A stretch of DNA of 64,000 nt from Neoceratodus forsteri (lineage: Eukaryota > Chordata > Ceratodontiformes > Ceratodontidae), in assembly GCA_016271365.2 (NCBI GenBank), contig CM057456.1, positions 883,992,001 through 884,056,000 of the forward strand. Direction: 5' to 3'. This document shows positions 10,865 to 21,876 of this stretch, piece by piece (within the stretch, counting starts at the first letter, position 1; every line of letters starts with the position of its first letter). Both the position numbers and the translations under genes were made by a program. Under the pieces are notes generated by a model. That model was not told the origin of the DNA and ran no database searches. It saw only the letters and a list, made by a program, of their open reading frames with translations.

Positions 10865-12000
10865 TGTTGGCTTGTCTGGTTAAAGCTCCCCCTATAGTAT
10901 TTGTGGACTGGACAGAATAGTTTTTGTTATTTTTAATTTTGTTCCTCGAGTGCAAAGAATGGGGACTTGTTATTTGCTTTGCCTTGTTCCCCCTGCAGCT
11001 CAGCTCTGGTTTTGTTTTGAGGTACAGTCAGCTCCGGTACTAAAGGGAACTGCTGGGAAGTCAGATGTCATGGCAAGGTGATGGAAACCAGGAGCATTTT
11101 CCTCAGCATCGAGGTGGGGAAGGATCGTATTATGGCAGAGGTTACTGCGATGTGGTGGTATGCCCTTGTAATTTTGCTTCTTCACCACTAGATGGAGCCA
11201 GAGACCACGTTACTGTCCCTGATTTTTACAGCAGAAGAAGTCAAAATTGAACAGAGATGCTCTAATAATACCACTTTGCATTATATGGACTGTCAGTTTT
11301 TTTTTATGGTTCTTTTCCCTTTGAGCTTGATGCCTTGGGTACCGGTTTATTGTAATTATGTTTGGGAAGATAGTTATTAGTTTTCTTAAGTTTAAGGTAT
11401 CAGTTATCTCTGGACAGGGGGATCACTCAGGGTTGGCTATGTAATGGTCTAGTGTTAGATGTAATCAAGTAAGGGTTGTATATTCTATCATAGTAAGTGT
11501 GGGAAAACACATGTTTGGGGTTTGTAGTAAAATTTATTGTATTAGATTCTAATAGATGGGGGCAGGATAGACAGGTATGAAGGACTAATCGGCGTCACAT
11601 GGTTATATTACTACATATTATTAGCATGCTCAAAATAACTGTATATCTATAATGTTGGAATGCTAATTGTGTTGAGATGATAGCACGTTCAGTAGGTTGG
11701 CAGGGATTTCGTAGTTAGTGGTTGTTATGGAGGGGTGGGTGGATGGGGCGGAGGTTTACTGGGTGGACTGTTGTCATGGACCATGACAGAGTGGGTTAGG
11801 GAATGGGGGAAAGGGGTTCTGGGGCATTTTGTATATATTGTTGTGGGGGTTTGTTTAAGTGGTCATTTGGTACTGCAGAAGAAGGGGGAGGGTGGGAGGC
11901 AGCGCTTATATAAGGATTGGGAAAGGGAAGAACAACCTCATTGCAAGTGGACCCATGATATTGCCCTTATGAAGGAATGATCAATAGCTAGGGATATTAG
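10865..12000. other. Long inter-ORF spacer of the L1
   Basis: About 1.1 kb separates ORF1 from the first endonuclease motif. No conserved ORF is seen; small readings here look random. It may include the decayed end of ORF1, an extra insertion, or a genuinely long spacer. Confidence 0.6.
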
Positions 12001-15000
12001 ATTTATTAGTTGGAATGTGAAGGGGCTGACATAAGTCTAAGCAATATAAGATTTTAGAACATTTAAATCATTTTAGCTGATATAATGTTTATACAGGACC
12101 ACTTACTTAATTGTGAAGCTAATAATATGGGCGACAGCAAGTAGGGCAGGTTTTTGCTTGAGTTAACACTCAAAGCAGGCGTGATGGTGATGATACATAG
12201 GTCCGTTCCTTTAAACCTCTTCAAGTAATCCAAGATACTTTGGGAGATTTGTTTTAGTTAGAGTAGTTTATACTCTGAAATACTGCTTGGGTCTATTTAT
12301 GGCCCAAATTTAGACACCCCAGGCTTCTTTGTACAGATTATGGAAGCACTAGCACCATTCTTAAATATTCCTATAATTATAGGAGGGGATTTAAATCTGG
12401 TATTGGATCTGTCATTAGATAGATCTGTGTCCTCTCGTAAGGGTCTCTCCCCAGCCCAAAGAGGGGTCAGAGAACTTTAAGATCAAACTGGTCTCTGTGA
12501 TGTGTAGAGAATTCTTCACCCTAAGGTCTGGGAGTATACGTTTACCTCCCAGGTGCATGGTACTGCGTCCCGGATTGACTATGTTCTTGTCTCACGTACT
12601 CTTATATCGGGAGTGGTGGACTCGAACGTTGTTGCTGGACCACCCTCTGATCACTCGGTAATTACATGTTTAGTATCTTTTCCATCTCTCCTTAAAAAGG
12701 TAGTAGATAGAAACTCAATAATCAGTTGCTAAAAGACCCTGAGGTAGTTAAATATATCTCTTCCCAAATATCAGAGTTTATCTCCATCAACCACAATTGT
12801 ACTAGGCAGCCGGATATGGAGTGGGGAGCACTTAAGGTATTTTTGAGAGGGATCCTGATTGGATTGACTTCCCAGAGAAAGAAGGAAAGGGAAAGGCGTA
12901 TTTCTAAACTTCTTTCTCTGATTCAGGATAAGGAGGCTAAGCTTACTCCTCTCTCTTCTGAGGATTACAGACAGGATCTACTTAAATTGCGGGATTCATA
13001 CTTAAGTTTATTAGGGGAGCAGGCTGAGCTGGCAATTGTTAAAATGAAAGCATCGTATACAGACCAGGGTGAGAAGGCAGGCCGCATGCAGGCAAGACGT
13101 GTTAAACAGCAGGAATCTGCAAGACTAATTGCTGCTGTTCACTCTATTGAAAATGGTTCTATTAGAACTTCTCCAACGGAAATTGCTGGGGAGTTCAAGA
13201 ACTATTTTGAGCAGCTTTTTGGAGCAATGAAAGATCCTCCATCGGAGGAGAAGCTGCAGTACTACCTAGGAGAGTCACACCTGCCCTCCCTTTCAGAGTA
13301 TCATCAAGCCCGGCTTACAGCCGTCATTACCCAAGGTGAAATAGAAAGAGTTATTTTGGCCCTTCCCTCTGATAAAACTCCTGGCCCGGATGGGTTTTCC
13401 TCTAATTTCTATAAAGTTTTTTCCAAAGAGTTAACCCCGATACTTTTGATACTGTTTCAATATATTCTTAGCGGGCAAGCAACGGACGTCTCACTGTTTG
13501 AGGTGCTAATTGTTCTATTACCCAAACCAGATAAACCTCCCGACATTGTTTCAAATTATAGACCCATATCGCTTCTTAATCATGATATTAAAATTCTTGC
13601 AAAACTAGTGGCAGACCATGTAAGTGATGTTCTTCCCGAACTAATTGATGTAGAGCAGGTTGGCTTTATGAGGGGGAGATCTTCAGTGGACCACTTGCGG
13701 ACTCTCGCGCATGTGTTCTCGGTCTTCAGGGAGGCTGACCATCCTATGGTGTTGGTTTCCCTGGATGCTGAGAAGGCTTTTGATAAGGTCCACTGGAATT
13801 ACCTTTTAGCCACAATGGAAACATTTGGCTTCCCCATGGAATTCTGGAAGTGGATTGGCTCTCTTTACAAGTTCCCTTCTGCTAGAATTTCTTGTAATGG
13901 AGTCATTTCTGATTCCTTTAAGTTATATGTGGGGACTAGAAAAGGCATCCACTGTCTCCACTTCTTTTTAACTTATATTTAGAGCCCCTTACTAGGTGGA
14001 TATTGCAAGCCCAGGAGGTTCAAGGTATCCAGTTGTACGGTCCTGATACTAAGGTGTCTGCATATGCAGATGACCTTTTGCTCCAAATATCATACCCGGC
14101 TTCATTTATACCTGCTTTACTAGAAATTATACTGGGCTTTAGTGAAGTTGCCAATTATAAATTAAATATTGAAAAAACACTGGTATTCCCCCTTAATCAT
14201 AAAACCTTTAAACATGAAATTGCCGCTTTAGGGTTATCTTGGAAATCTGATGCAATAAAGTACTTAGGGCTTACTCTCATGAGGACCCCAGCCCGTATAC
14301 AACAGTTAAATTTGGATTCCTTAGTCCATGCTATTGAGTTAGATTTAAAAAGATGGGCTATGCTTCCACTCTCGTTGTGGGGAAAGATTAATTTAATCAA
14401 AATGAACATTTTCCCCATCTGTTTTACCAATTAAACATGCCAAACGTTTGGCTTCCATTAACATAGTTTAGGAAAGTTCATGGTATAATCACCAATTTCA
14501 TCCGGGATTATAAAAAGTCTAGAATGGCTTTTCATAAACTGGCAGTGCCTAAATTGGTTGGAGGGTTAAGACTTCCTCACATCGGGTTGTACTACTGGGC
14601 CAGTCATGCAAACAGTATCTCAGATGGTTGAAGGGAGTGGATCCCTCTGATCAAGTTACATATGTCCCACTCTGGTTAAAAGTGGAGATAACTCATATAA
14701 CGGAGCATGGCCTTTCCCCCAAGGCTATGTTACACATTAACCCAAGCTCCCTACTGGCGGCTCTTCGGGATTCGCCCATTGGGACTTCAATTAGAGTCCA
14801 TTCGCAATTATGTGCCTTTTTAAAATATTGCCATGCTAAGGACTTATTTCAACCTATAAGAGGTAATCTCAGATTTCAATTAGATGGCAAGCCACTTAAG
14901 AGTAGTTGGCTTCCACAACTAGGTGATTGCCAACTTATTGAATTAGTCACTGCAGAAGGGCATTGGTTCTCTTCGTCTGAAATTTTGAACAAATTTCAAA

Positions 15001-15764
15001 TTCCACACACCGATATATTTAAAGTTTTCCAACTCCGTCATCTTTTGTTAAAAGTGCTGGGAGTAGTCCTCCCGACAGCTTCAAAAGTTTGTTTTCAAGC
15101 AGAGCTAGGGCCATTAGCAGGAATGGCACATGCTGTTTCTAAAATATATTGTACTCTCTATAGTTGGGCCTATTCTCAAAATTTTGCTCTGGTCACCTTT
15201 TGGTCCTCCCTATTTCCTGATAAGGTGTTTAATTGGACCCTACTTTGGTGTAGTTGCCATAAATATATGTCGCAAGACAGCCTGAGATTGATGTAATTTA
15301 AATTATTGCACAATATTTATTATTCCCCTCAGAAATTGGCAAGGTTAGGTATTGTGTCCTCATTTACATGTACTAGATGTCAACAAGGTAGGGGGGATCT
15401 TCTCCACATTTTCTGGAACTCTTCTAAGGTAGTTCCACTCTGGACTACTATTAAACAAAGGGTGGATCCTCTACTGGGACTGAATGACCTGTTTACAGCG
15501 GAGGTATGCTTGTTGGGGGATGTTTCTGGTATTCCAATGCGGAATAGGAAATATCATATGGCATTGATTTCTGCATCTGTTAAGAAGGTGGTCCTTAGAC
15601 ACTGGAAGGATACTTCAGAAATTACCTATGTTGAGTGGTTACAGGAGTTACTTGCTAATCTTAAAAAGGAGAGATTCATTGCCAGTGTCCAGAACAAGTT
15701 ACGGAAGTTTAATCGAATCTGGGGTCCCTTACACACGTTATATTCCTTACAGTCTTATGGGTGA
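12001..15764 (+). pseudogene. L1 ORF2 (endonuclease-reverse transcriptase), multiply broken
   Basis: The endonuclease begins RFISWNVKGL (about 12,004) with stops soon after, then SIYGPN (12,291), GGDLNLVLD (12,385), SRIDYVLVS (12,570) and SDHSV (12,648). RT runs from 12,726: PGPDGFSSNFYK, NYRPISLLNHD, GFMRGRSSVDH, LVSLDAEKAFDKVHW (about 13,755) and, after a break near 13,980, AYADDLLL (14,062). The C-terminal region occupies 14,628-15,764. The order is that of APE-type L1. Breaks lie near 12,035, 13,980, 14,434 and 15,296. Confidence 0.92.
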
Positions 15765-15986
15765 TTCTTCCCTATCTCAAATGTAGAGGATGAGGGAATG
15801 AGTTGCTGTGCCTGGAACGTGGGGGGGGGGGTATAAGAGGTAGGGGTTGGGTGGGGTTTAGGTAGGGTGAGAATAGATCCTTGCAATGTCTGTTTCATGT
15901 ATTTCAGTTAAGATTGTTATGTATTAAATGGCTTGGATGTATTCTCTGTATTGGAAAACTCTAATAAAACTTGAATGGAAAAAAAA
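15765..15986 (+). other. L1 3' UTR with G-rich tract, polyadenylation signal and A tail
   Basis: The G-rich run at 15,820-15,870 (GTGGGGGGGGGGTATAAGAG, then GGGGTTGGGTGGGG) could form a G-quadruplex, as in the polypurine tract of many L1 3' UTRs. AATAAA is at 15,963 and the short A tail reaches 15,986. Confidence 0.75.
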
Positions 15987-16003
15987 GAAAGGGTTCAGAG
16001 AAG
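15987..16003. repeat. Target-site duplication of the L1, right copy
   Basis: Identical 17 bp to 9774-9790. Confidence 0.95.
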
Positions 16004-16442
16004 AGTGACCAAGATGGTGCAAGGGATGCAGGGGAAGCCATATGAACAAAGATGTAGGAATTGGGACTCTACACATTGGAGCTAGAAGGGGGAGAGGGGA
16101 CATGATAGAGACCTTCAAATATGTCAAAAGGATTAACAGAGTAGACACAGGGCATTTACTTTACAGGTATGTAGGCACCACAACAAGAGGTCATGGGCTG
16201 AGATTACAGGGGGAAAACTTCAGAGGCAATGTGAGAGGGCAGTTCTTCACTGAGAGGGTGGTGGAGACCTGGAACAGGCTTCCAGGGGAGGTGGTGGGGC
16301 CAAGACTGTGGCAGGCTTCAAGAGAGCATGGGACAGGCACAAGGGGTTACAGGGAGGTGAGGAGGGAGGACTAGTGGGGGGGGAAGGGCAGACTCGATGG
16401 GCCAAGGGGTCCTTTTCTGTCATCAAGTTCTATGATTCTATG
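16004..16442 (+). mobile_element. CR1 LINE 3' region, right part, with ATTCTATG tail
   Basis: Continues the CR1 begun at 9540: QGKPYEQR, then shifted frames giving ERGHDRDLQ (reads ERRGDMIETFKYVKR in frame), TRGHGLR, FFTERVVETWNRLPGEVV. The end GATGGGCC..CTATGATTCTATGAT is the classic CR1 3' terminus with its 8-bp ATTCTATG repeat. The same subfamily's C-terminus is present on the minus strand at 21,449-21,721. Confidence 0.9.
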
Positions 16443-16585
16443 ATATTAGGCAGCAACAGACATGGAGGATGCACAGTTTTCTGTTATGTTTGTGTGGAGG
16501 TGGGTGCTGAGTGGGAGGATCAGGTGGGGGGGACCAACAGCCCAGTGGTAGCAGCAGACATTGATGGATGGTTTCTTTGTTATAG

Positions 16586-16587
<2 letters not shown>
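16443..16587. repeat. ~270-bp tandem repeat, second block
   Basis: CAACAGACATGGA and GCAGCAGACATTGATGGATGG followed by TTTCTTTGTTATAGGA are the landmarks seen at 9140 and 9408. It is cut on the left by the CR1 and on the right by the TA microsatellite. Confidence 0.65.

Positions 16588-16628
<41 letters not shown>
16588..16628. repeat. (TA)n microsatellite at the foldback insertion site
   Basis: An alternating TA run directly left of the foldback element. A similar TA stretch (18,353-18,385) lies directly right of it, so the element appears inserted within a TA repeat. Confidence 0.9.
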
Positions 16629-18352
16629 TTAGAGGCAAAAACTCCATGCGCTTTGGGTCGTTGGCTAACTCTCACCCCATCACATGTGTAAAGAAGCAGA
16701 GGTATAGGAGAATGGGGTGAGAGTTAGGACCGAAGACCCCAAAGCGCACCCCAATGCCGGTTGGGGGATGGGCTGGGGGGGTCCAAGGGGGGTTTTCGAC
16801 CCTAACACCAAATTTCCTTACTTTTATCGCTGTGGAACAATCCTAACCGATGCATTAAACTGAGTTTTTTGCCTCTAATTTCCCCTTCTTTTTGAGAATG
16901 ATAACGAGAAATAGTGAATGTAATGTGGAGTGCGGAGCCCATCTTGTGACATAGTAACAGGAACAGCAATGCAAACAGAAGCGCTAACAGTGGCGCACAT
17001 GGTAACGCAAGCGTGAATGAGAACAGAAAGGGTAACGCACATGGTGGCGTAGACAGGAACGGTCCGCCACGTGACGTCTTGTCACATAGTAACATGGTGC
17101 CCGCAAACGCAAATGGTAATGGGCATGGTGACGCAAAGCGAAACAGAAAGAGAAACAGTACTGTAGACACAATATTACATGGCGGCAAAGTTACGGTACT
17201 CCAAAGTTGACGCTTTTTCCCATAGGATAACATTACGGCATACGACGCATTGCAGCAATCGTTTGGCGCCCTGCTGCAAAATAACGGTTTGGTCTTTTGG
17301 GCTGAAATTTGCAGGAAACATAGCCAACATCCCACAGATGTGCCTTTCAGTAGTTTGGTGAAAAAATATTACAGGGAGGCAAAGTTATGGCAGTCCGAAC
17401 TTCTGTTTTTTTCCCATAGGATAACATTACGGTGTTACTTGGCCTTTCAGGCCCGTATCTCAGCAGATACGAGATACAGACTTTTTGTCGAAAAATCTCT
17501 TAGCCCCCCTTAAGCACAAAACTAGCCAGGAAAGTGATATTTCATATGACTTTTAAATTTTTTTTCTGTGTCATACGGTTACTGAGATATAAGCAGTTTA
17601 CTATTCCAAGTCCTCATTTTTGTGTTCCGAGAGTCATTATTTTGCATACATTCTTTGTACTCACTGTCTTTCTCTATATACAGCTTTTGGGTAAAACCAG
17701 CCTGTGCGCTTACATTACTGTTACCATTACCGTTTCTGCTTGTGGTCCCATACCCATTTCACTTACCGCTCGCGTTTACGCCACCATGTAGCAAGCACTT
17801 CCTTTATGCTATTTGCAGTTGCGCTTTTGGCGTTGTTTTTAACATTTCTGTTTACAGTACTGTTTCTCTTTCTGTTTCGCTGGCCACCATGCGCATTACG
17901 ATTTGCATTTGCGGGCACAATGTTACTATGTGACAAGACATCGTGGCGGGGAGCGCGGGCCCAGACCCCATCACCAACATTCACTATTTCTCATTATCAT
18001 TCTCAAAGAAGAAATCGAGGCAAAAAACTCCATTTAATGCATCAGTTAGGGTTGTTCTGGCGACAAAGCGAGAAATTCGATGTGCGGTTGAAACCCCTTT
18101 ACCCTCAGCCACTAACTGGAATCGGAGTGCGCATTAGAGTCATCGGTCTAACTGTCACCATTCTTCTATTCCTCAGCTTCTTTCCACATCTGATGGGGTG
18201 ACAGTTAGGGCTGATGACCCCAATCCGCACTATTCCAGTTGGGGGTGGGATGGAGGGTGCAAAGGGGTTTCAACTCTAACATCGAATTTCCTCGCTTTTG
18301 TCGCTGTGGAACAACCCTAACTGATGCATTAAACGGAGTTTTTTGCGTCTAA
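16629..18352. mobile_element. 1.7-kb foldback DNA element with long, internally palindromic inverted arms
   Basis: The ends TTAGAGGCAAAAACTCC and GGAGTTTTTTGCGTCTAA are inverted. Arms of roughly 600-650 bp are complementary (for example GAGAATGATAACGAGAAATAG at 16,890 with the complement of 17,985-18,005; AGAAACAGTACTGTA at 17,152 with 17,853-17,870). The right arm is itself an imperfect palindrome: ATCAGTTAGGGTTGTTC at 18,040 recurs inverted near 18,315, and a matching set lies in the left arm. The core holds a direct repeat of CCCATAGGATAACATTACGG (17,218 and 17,414). It is CpG-rich compared with its surroundings. No transposase is present. Confidence 0.82.
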
Positions 18353-18399
18353 TATATATATAGATACATATATATATATTTACTGTATATATCTATATT

Positions 18400-18590
18400 C
18401 ACACATGAGGGACAGTTTTCTTTCTTTCAGGTGGTAACACTGGGGGATTGGGCACCCCAGTGCTGATGTTATATTTGTGGGGTTGAGTGGGGTGGGGGGT
18501 GCTGAGTGGGAAGGTCGTGTAGGGGAACAGTAAGGGTGGCAGCAGCAACAGACATCGATGGATGTATTTCTTTGTTACAGGGTGTAATTC
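18400..18590. repeat. ~270-bp tandem repeat, third block
   Basis: It contains GGACAGTTTTCTTTCTTTCAGG, ACACTGGGGGATTGGGCACCCC, GTTATATTTG and GCAGCAACAGACATCGATGGATG in the order seen at 9160-9430. It marks the right remnant of the array displaced by the foldback. Confidence 0.65.
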
Positions 18591-18752
18591 ATCCTCAGCG
18601 GACTGATCATGACTGATCAGCTGCACTTGCTGGGTGGCATACATCAAAGGAAAGAGCCGACCTATGATTGGGTCCACTCTCTCTCCTTTGAAATACACAA
18701 AGTTTCTGCCCAGCAAGTAAGAACAATGTCATGATCAGCCTGGCTGAGGATT
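18590..18752. repeat. ~163-bp imperfect hairpin repeat
   Basis: ATCCTCAGC..CTGATCATGAC..CTTGCTGGG..CAAAGGA on the left pairs with TCCTTTG..CCCAGCAAG..GTCATGATCAG..GCTGAGGAT on the right. It resembles a MITE or foldback with short blocks of identity separated by mismatched gaps. No ORF. Confidence 0.7.
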
Positions 18753-19120
18753 GGTGTGGCACTGATGATCCCCTTGCAGATCACTCTGCATTGGACTGAC
18801 AGTGTCATACCCCTCAAAAGCCACTCTCCTAACAAAATGTTTGCTGCATGTGCATGCATGGCGAACATAAAAAATAATAGAATGCAGCAGCAAAACTGAG
18901 ACAAGAGACTAATGCAGGCTTACTGATCTACATAACAATAAAAAACTGGCTATGTAATGCAGCAACTAGAAGTGACAATAAACTATTGCAGGCTAGGAAA
19001 ATATTGGTTAAAAACAATGATGCAGCAACAAAAGACTGGGAAAAACTCTAAAGCAAGATAAGAAAACTAGAGCACCATAACATAGGTTAGAATGCAGCTG
19101 CAAGAACTATAGCAGAACTG
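18753..19120. other. A-rich degenerate repeat with recurrent AATGCAGC motif
   Basis: AATGCAGC(A/T)GCAAxA-like words recur at about 18,880, 18,956, 19,019 and 19,091, and again at 19,365 after the SINE. This looks like decayed short tandem units. No gene is visible. Confidence 0.5.
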
Positions 19121-19331
19121 GGGAGGCAGTATAGCGCAGTGGTTTAGGGCTCTGAGCTGCAAATCTGCTGACATCTAGCAGACTAGACTTGGGTTTGAAT
19201 CCCACAGCTTCCACTTGCATACTGTGTGACCCCGAGCAAGTCACTTAACTTCCCTGTGCTCCCAGGCTGCACCTGTAAAAAAGCTTTCAGCTTAGTGTGC
19301 TACTCCTGGTTAAACAACTAAATAAAAAAAA
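19121..19331 (+). mobile_element. MIR-like CORE-SINE (tRNA-derived)
   Basis: The tRNA-like head has an A box (TATAGCGCAGTGG, 19,131) and a B box (GGGTTTGAATCCC, 19,191-19,203). It is followed by the CORE/MIR segment TGTGTGACCCCGAGCAAGTC with CACTTAACTTCCCTGTGCTC and an ACCTGTAAAA block, then a distinct 3' part ending TAAACAACTAAATAAAA. The head and core clearly resemble mammalian MIR, but the 3' end differs from the L2-derived MIR tail. No convincing TSD was found. Confidence 0.82.
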
Positions 19332-19711
19332 ATGCATGCTAGCTTAACAGCAGAGCTATAAATAATGCAGCTGCAAAAACTGAATCAGAATATAAACAAT
19401 CACAAGGGCAGGAATAAAAAATGCAAAGTTTAAGGTGACCCAGATAGGGAGTTGCCAGGAACTGGTGTTTCAATGTTAAGAGCAATAGGTTAAACTTACA
19501 AGGTAGGATTTTTAAACGAGTGGATACCGTACTTGAGTCAGTATTTTGGATGCATGCTATGTCCATGCAAATGCATCCAAATGTCTGTGCCTTATTCACA
19601 GACATTTGGATGTATTTGCAACAATTTCTGCAGTTTACAGCAATTTCTGCCATAACTATGGGATTTGCGTCTGGATGCAGCTGCTGAATTCCGTCCTTAG
19701 ACACTTTCTGT
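19332..19711. other. Unassigned, A-rich then mixed sequence
   Basis: It continues the AATGCAGC-type repeat to about 19,420. Around 19,560-19,625 the word ATGCAAATGCATCCAAATGTC is partly mirrored by ACATTTGGATGTATTTGCA, a short inverted repeat. No gene was recognised. Confidence 0.45.
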
Positions 19712-20105
19712 TCCTGCACTTTATCTGCTCTGCACCTTGCTGCTGCCTGAAGTGGTGAAGAAATCCAGTGTCTTATCCCCCCATTTCCCCATACCTGGCT
19801 GGTGGCAGGAGCCAGTAGCTGGGGGACATGGAGGTGACGTGGAAAGGAGACTGTGCATCTGACTTTAAAACTCGAGCTGCTTCAGCAGCTGCAGACACGC
19901 TCTCTGTTATTGCACTTTATCTGCTCTGCACCTTGCTGCTGCCCGAAGAGGTGAAGAAATCTACAGCCCCATAGACTGCTACATCCAGTGTCTCATCCCT
20001 TCATTTCCCCGTACCCCGCTGGGGGAGTGGAGGTGATGTGGAATGGAGGCAGAGCATCTGACTTTAAAACTCGAGTCACTTCAGTGTCTCTCTGCAGTGC
20101 GGCTC
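19712..20105 (+). repeat. Tandem duplication of a ~198-bp unit upstream of a LINE
   Basis: TTGCACTTTATCTGCTCTGC occurs at about 19,714 and 19,911, GCATCTGACTTTAAAACTCG at 19,855 and 20,054. The two copies are about 85-90% alike by eye, with one indel. They lie about 0.55 kb before the first LINE endonuclease motif on the same strand, so they may be 5' UTR monomers of that LINE. Confidence 0.72.
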
Positions 20106-20646
20106 TCTGCGTGAGTGGCTGCCACTGGAGTGGTGGGAGTCTACAGTGGGGGGTTGCAGAGAGGCTGTGTTTTAATTTTTTAAACAGTTTATTTCAGGGC
20201 TTAGGTAATTACAAATTAGGTAACATGTTCTTATCACTAATATTTTGTCTGACCATGTCTTGGGGGCACCAGGAATTCTTGGGTGATACAACGTATCACC
20301 AGACTAGAGTAGGTATAGATTCTGTTATTGAGCAATTTCATGTTTCCTCTGGTACTATTGTTTATTATTATTCACAATGTTGTTATAAAACTTACGGGGT
20401 TCTCACTTAATGGTAGTCCTGTGAGTTACAGTACAGGGTTTGATGATACAGCGCATGGTTCAATCTACCTCCAAAACTGTTTTTTATTCTTGAGATCAAG
20501 TACTGTAGGCCCTCTAAATTACATCAGAAATCACATGATTTTGTATCCAGGCACAAACAAATTCTTTTGATGTTGTTACTATTGTCTGATTCTGTCCATC
20601 CAAATCCAGGCCCCACTACCAGCAGTTTTGTTCCTAAAGATAGATA

Positions 20647-21370
20647 ATGGGTACCTTAAAGATAGTTCAGATCAATATTCAAAGCCTATTAGCAACACAG
20701 GAGCAATTTGAATGTTGGGTTACTGAAAATAAATATGAAATTATATCATTAACTGAAATATGGCTTTCTGATAAAATTTCTGATGATGAGTTTTACTTAC
20801 AAGGTTATACGTCCTTTAGAAAGGACAGAATAGACAGGAGAGGGGGTGGATGTCTAATTTATGTTGCCAACCATTATTCTGCCTCAGAACATGTCCTAAC
20901 CCATGAAAGTGAATTATTTGAGTCACTCACTGTTAACATCGCATTAGATAATCATAAAATATTAACTTTTACTGCCGTATATATTCCCCAGGTAATGCTA
21001 AACAAGGTTTAGATTTAATTTTCAAAATTTTCACTCCTTTCCATCAAATAGAGAACTGATGATTGTTGGGGACTTCAATATAAACTGGATTCTACCTCAG
21101 GCTACTGAAGTTAAGAATATCATTGCTAACCTTGGTCTCCATCAGGTAATTTCTGAGACAACTCGTACTAATTACAAGACAGGATATGAATCCATCCTAG
21201 ATTGTGGTTATTGCAATAGACCATCTCACATTGTTCTCTCTGGTGTGTTACTAGACTGTATTAATGACCATTGTGCAGTATTTTGTAATTGGTCTACTAA
21301 CATGTTTAGTACGGAATCAAAAGTTATAACTTATCATAGTCTAAAGGATCTTGATGTACAGAAGTTTTTT
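20647..21370 (+). pseudogene. LINE apurinic-like endonuclease domain
   Basis: LKIVQINIQSLLATQEQFE is the Asn-containing start of the endonuclease. ISLTEIWLS carries the catalytic Glu. DRRGGGCLIYV, then VGDFNINW (21,066) with Asp and Asn, and the final NDHCAVF (21,265, S-D-H changed to N-D-H) follow. A stop and frame change occur near 21,010. The motif set is that of the CR1-L2-Rex endonucleases. Confidence 0.85.
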
Positions 21371-21389
21371 TTACGAACATACAAAATTT

Positions 21390-21735
21390 GCCAGCAGATA
21401 AAGGCCTAGAGGTCTATCAAGCCTGCTCGAATGTGCAGCTAGCACCCCTTATTCTTCAGCTGCCCCTCCCTTCCACCCTTCCCCTTCATTGACCCTACCC
21501 CTTGTCCTGTCCCATCCCCTTTTGAAGCAGTCTACTGTTCTACTGGTTACCACTTCTGCAGGTAACGCATTCCACCTAGCCACCACCCTCTCTGTAAAAA
21601 AGTGTCTCCTCATCTCCCTCCTGAACCTTCCTCCCTCCAATCTCATATCATGGCCCCTGGTGTCCCTCCCCTCCCTTACTTTGAACAGTCCCTCTGTACC
21701 TGTCTTGTTTATTCCTTTCATGTACTAAAAGGTTA
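21390..21735 (-). mobile_element. 5'-truncated CR1 fragment (C-terminal end), minus strand
   Basis: Read on the minus strand it gives TRGHDMRLEGGRFRREMRRHFFTERVVARWNAL with PAEVVTS and FKRGWDR (21,449-21,721), the C-terminus of CR1 ORF2. The end toward 21,390 is the CR1 3' end (..GTATGTTCG). It inserted into the plus-strand LINE, whose sequence resumes at about 21,736. It is closer to the copy at 16,042-16,374 than to that at 31,398-31,598. Confidence 0.82.
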
Positions 21736-21876
21736 CATGATGACAAATTGCAAATTTTTGATGAAATCCTGTTAATTGACTCGTCATATTTGGATAAAAT
21801 AACTAACATTGATGAAGCCCTTAACTCTTTTTGTTCTCAATGTTTGGTAATTTGTGATAAATTACTTCCCCTTAAG

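Larger units (their letters stand above)
9791..15986 (+). mobile_element. Full-length L1 (non-mammalian type) retrotransposon
   Basis: A 6.2-kb insertion with a 17-bp TSD, a 5' UTR starting GGGAGTCACATGATGC, ORF1 (9950-10,864), a long spacer, a degraded ORF2 (12,000-15,764), a short 3' UTR with a G-rich tract, AATAAA (15,963) and a poly-A tail. The plain A tail and long TSD mark target-primed reverse transcription of L1 type. Premature stops in ORF2 show it is inactive. Confidence 0.92.

Noticed and set aside
16629..18352. Helitron or autonomous DNA transposon
   Set aside because: No Rep/helicase or DDE-type reading, and the ends are long inverted repeats.
19121..19331. Functional tRNA gene
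   Set aside because: A and B boxes are present but no full cloverleaf can be drawn and the CORE-SINE segment follows.
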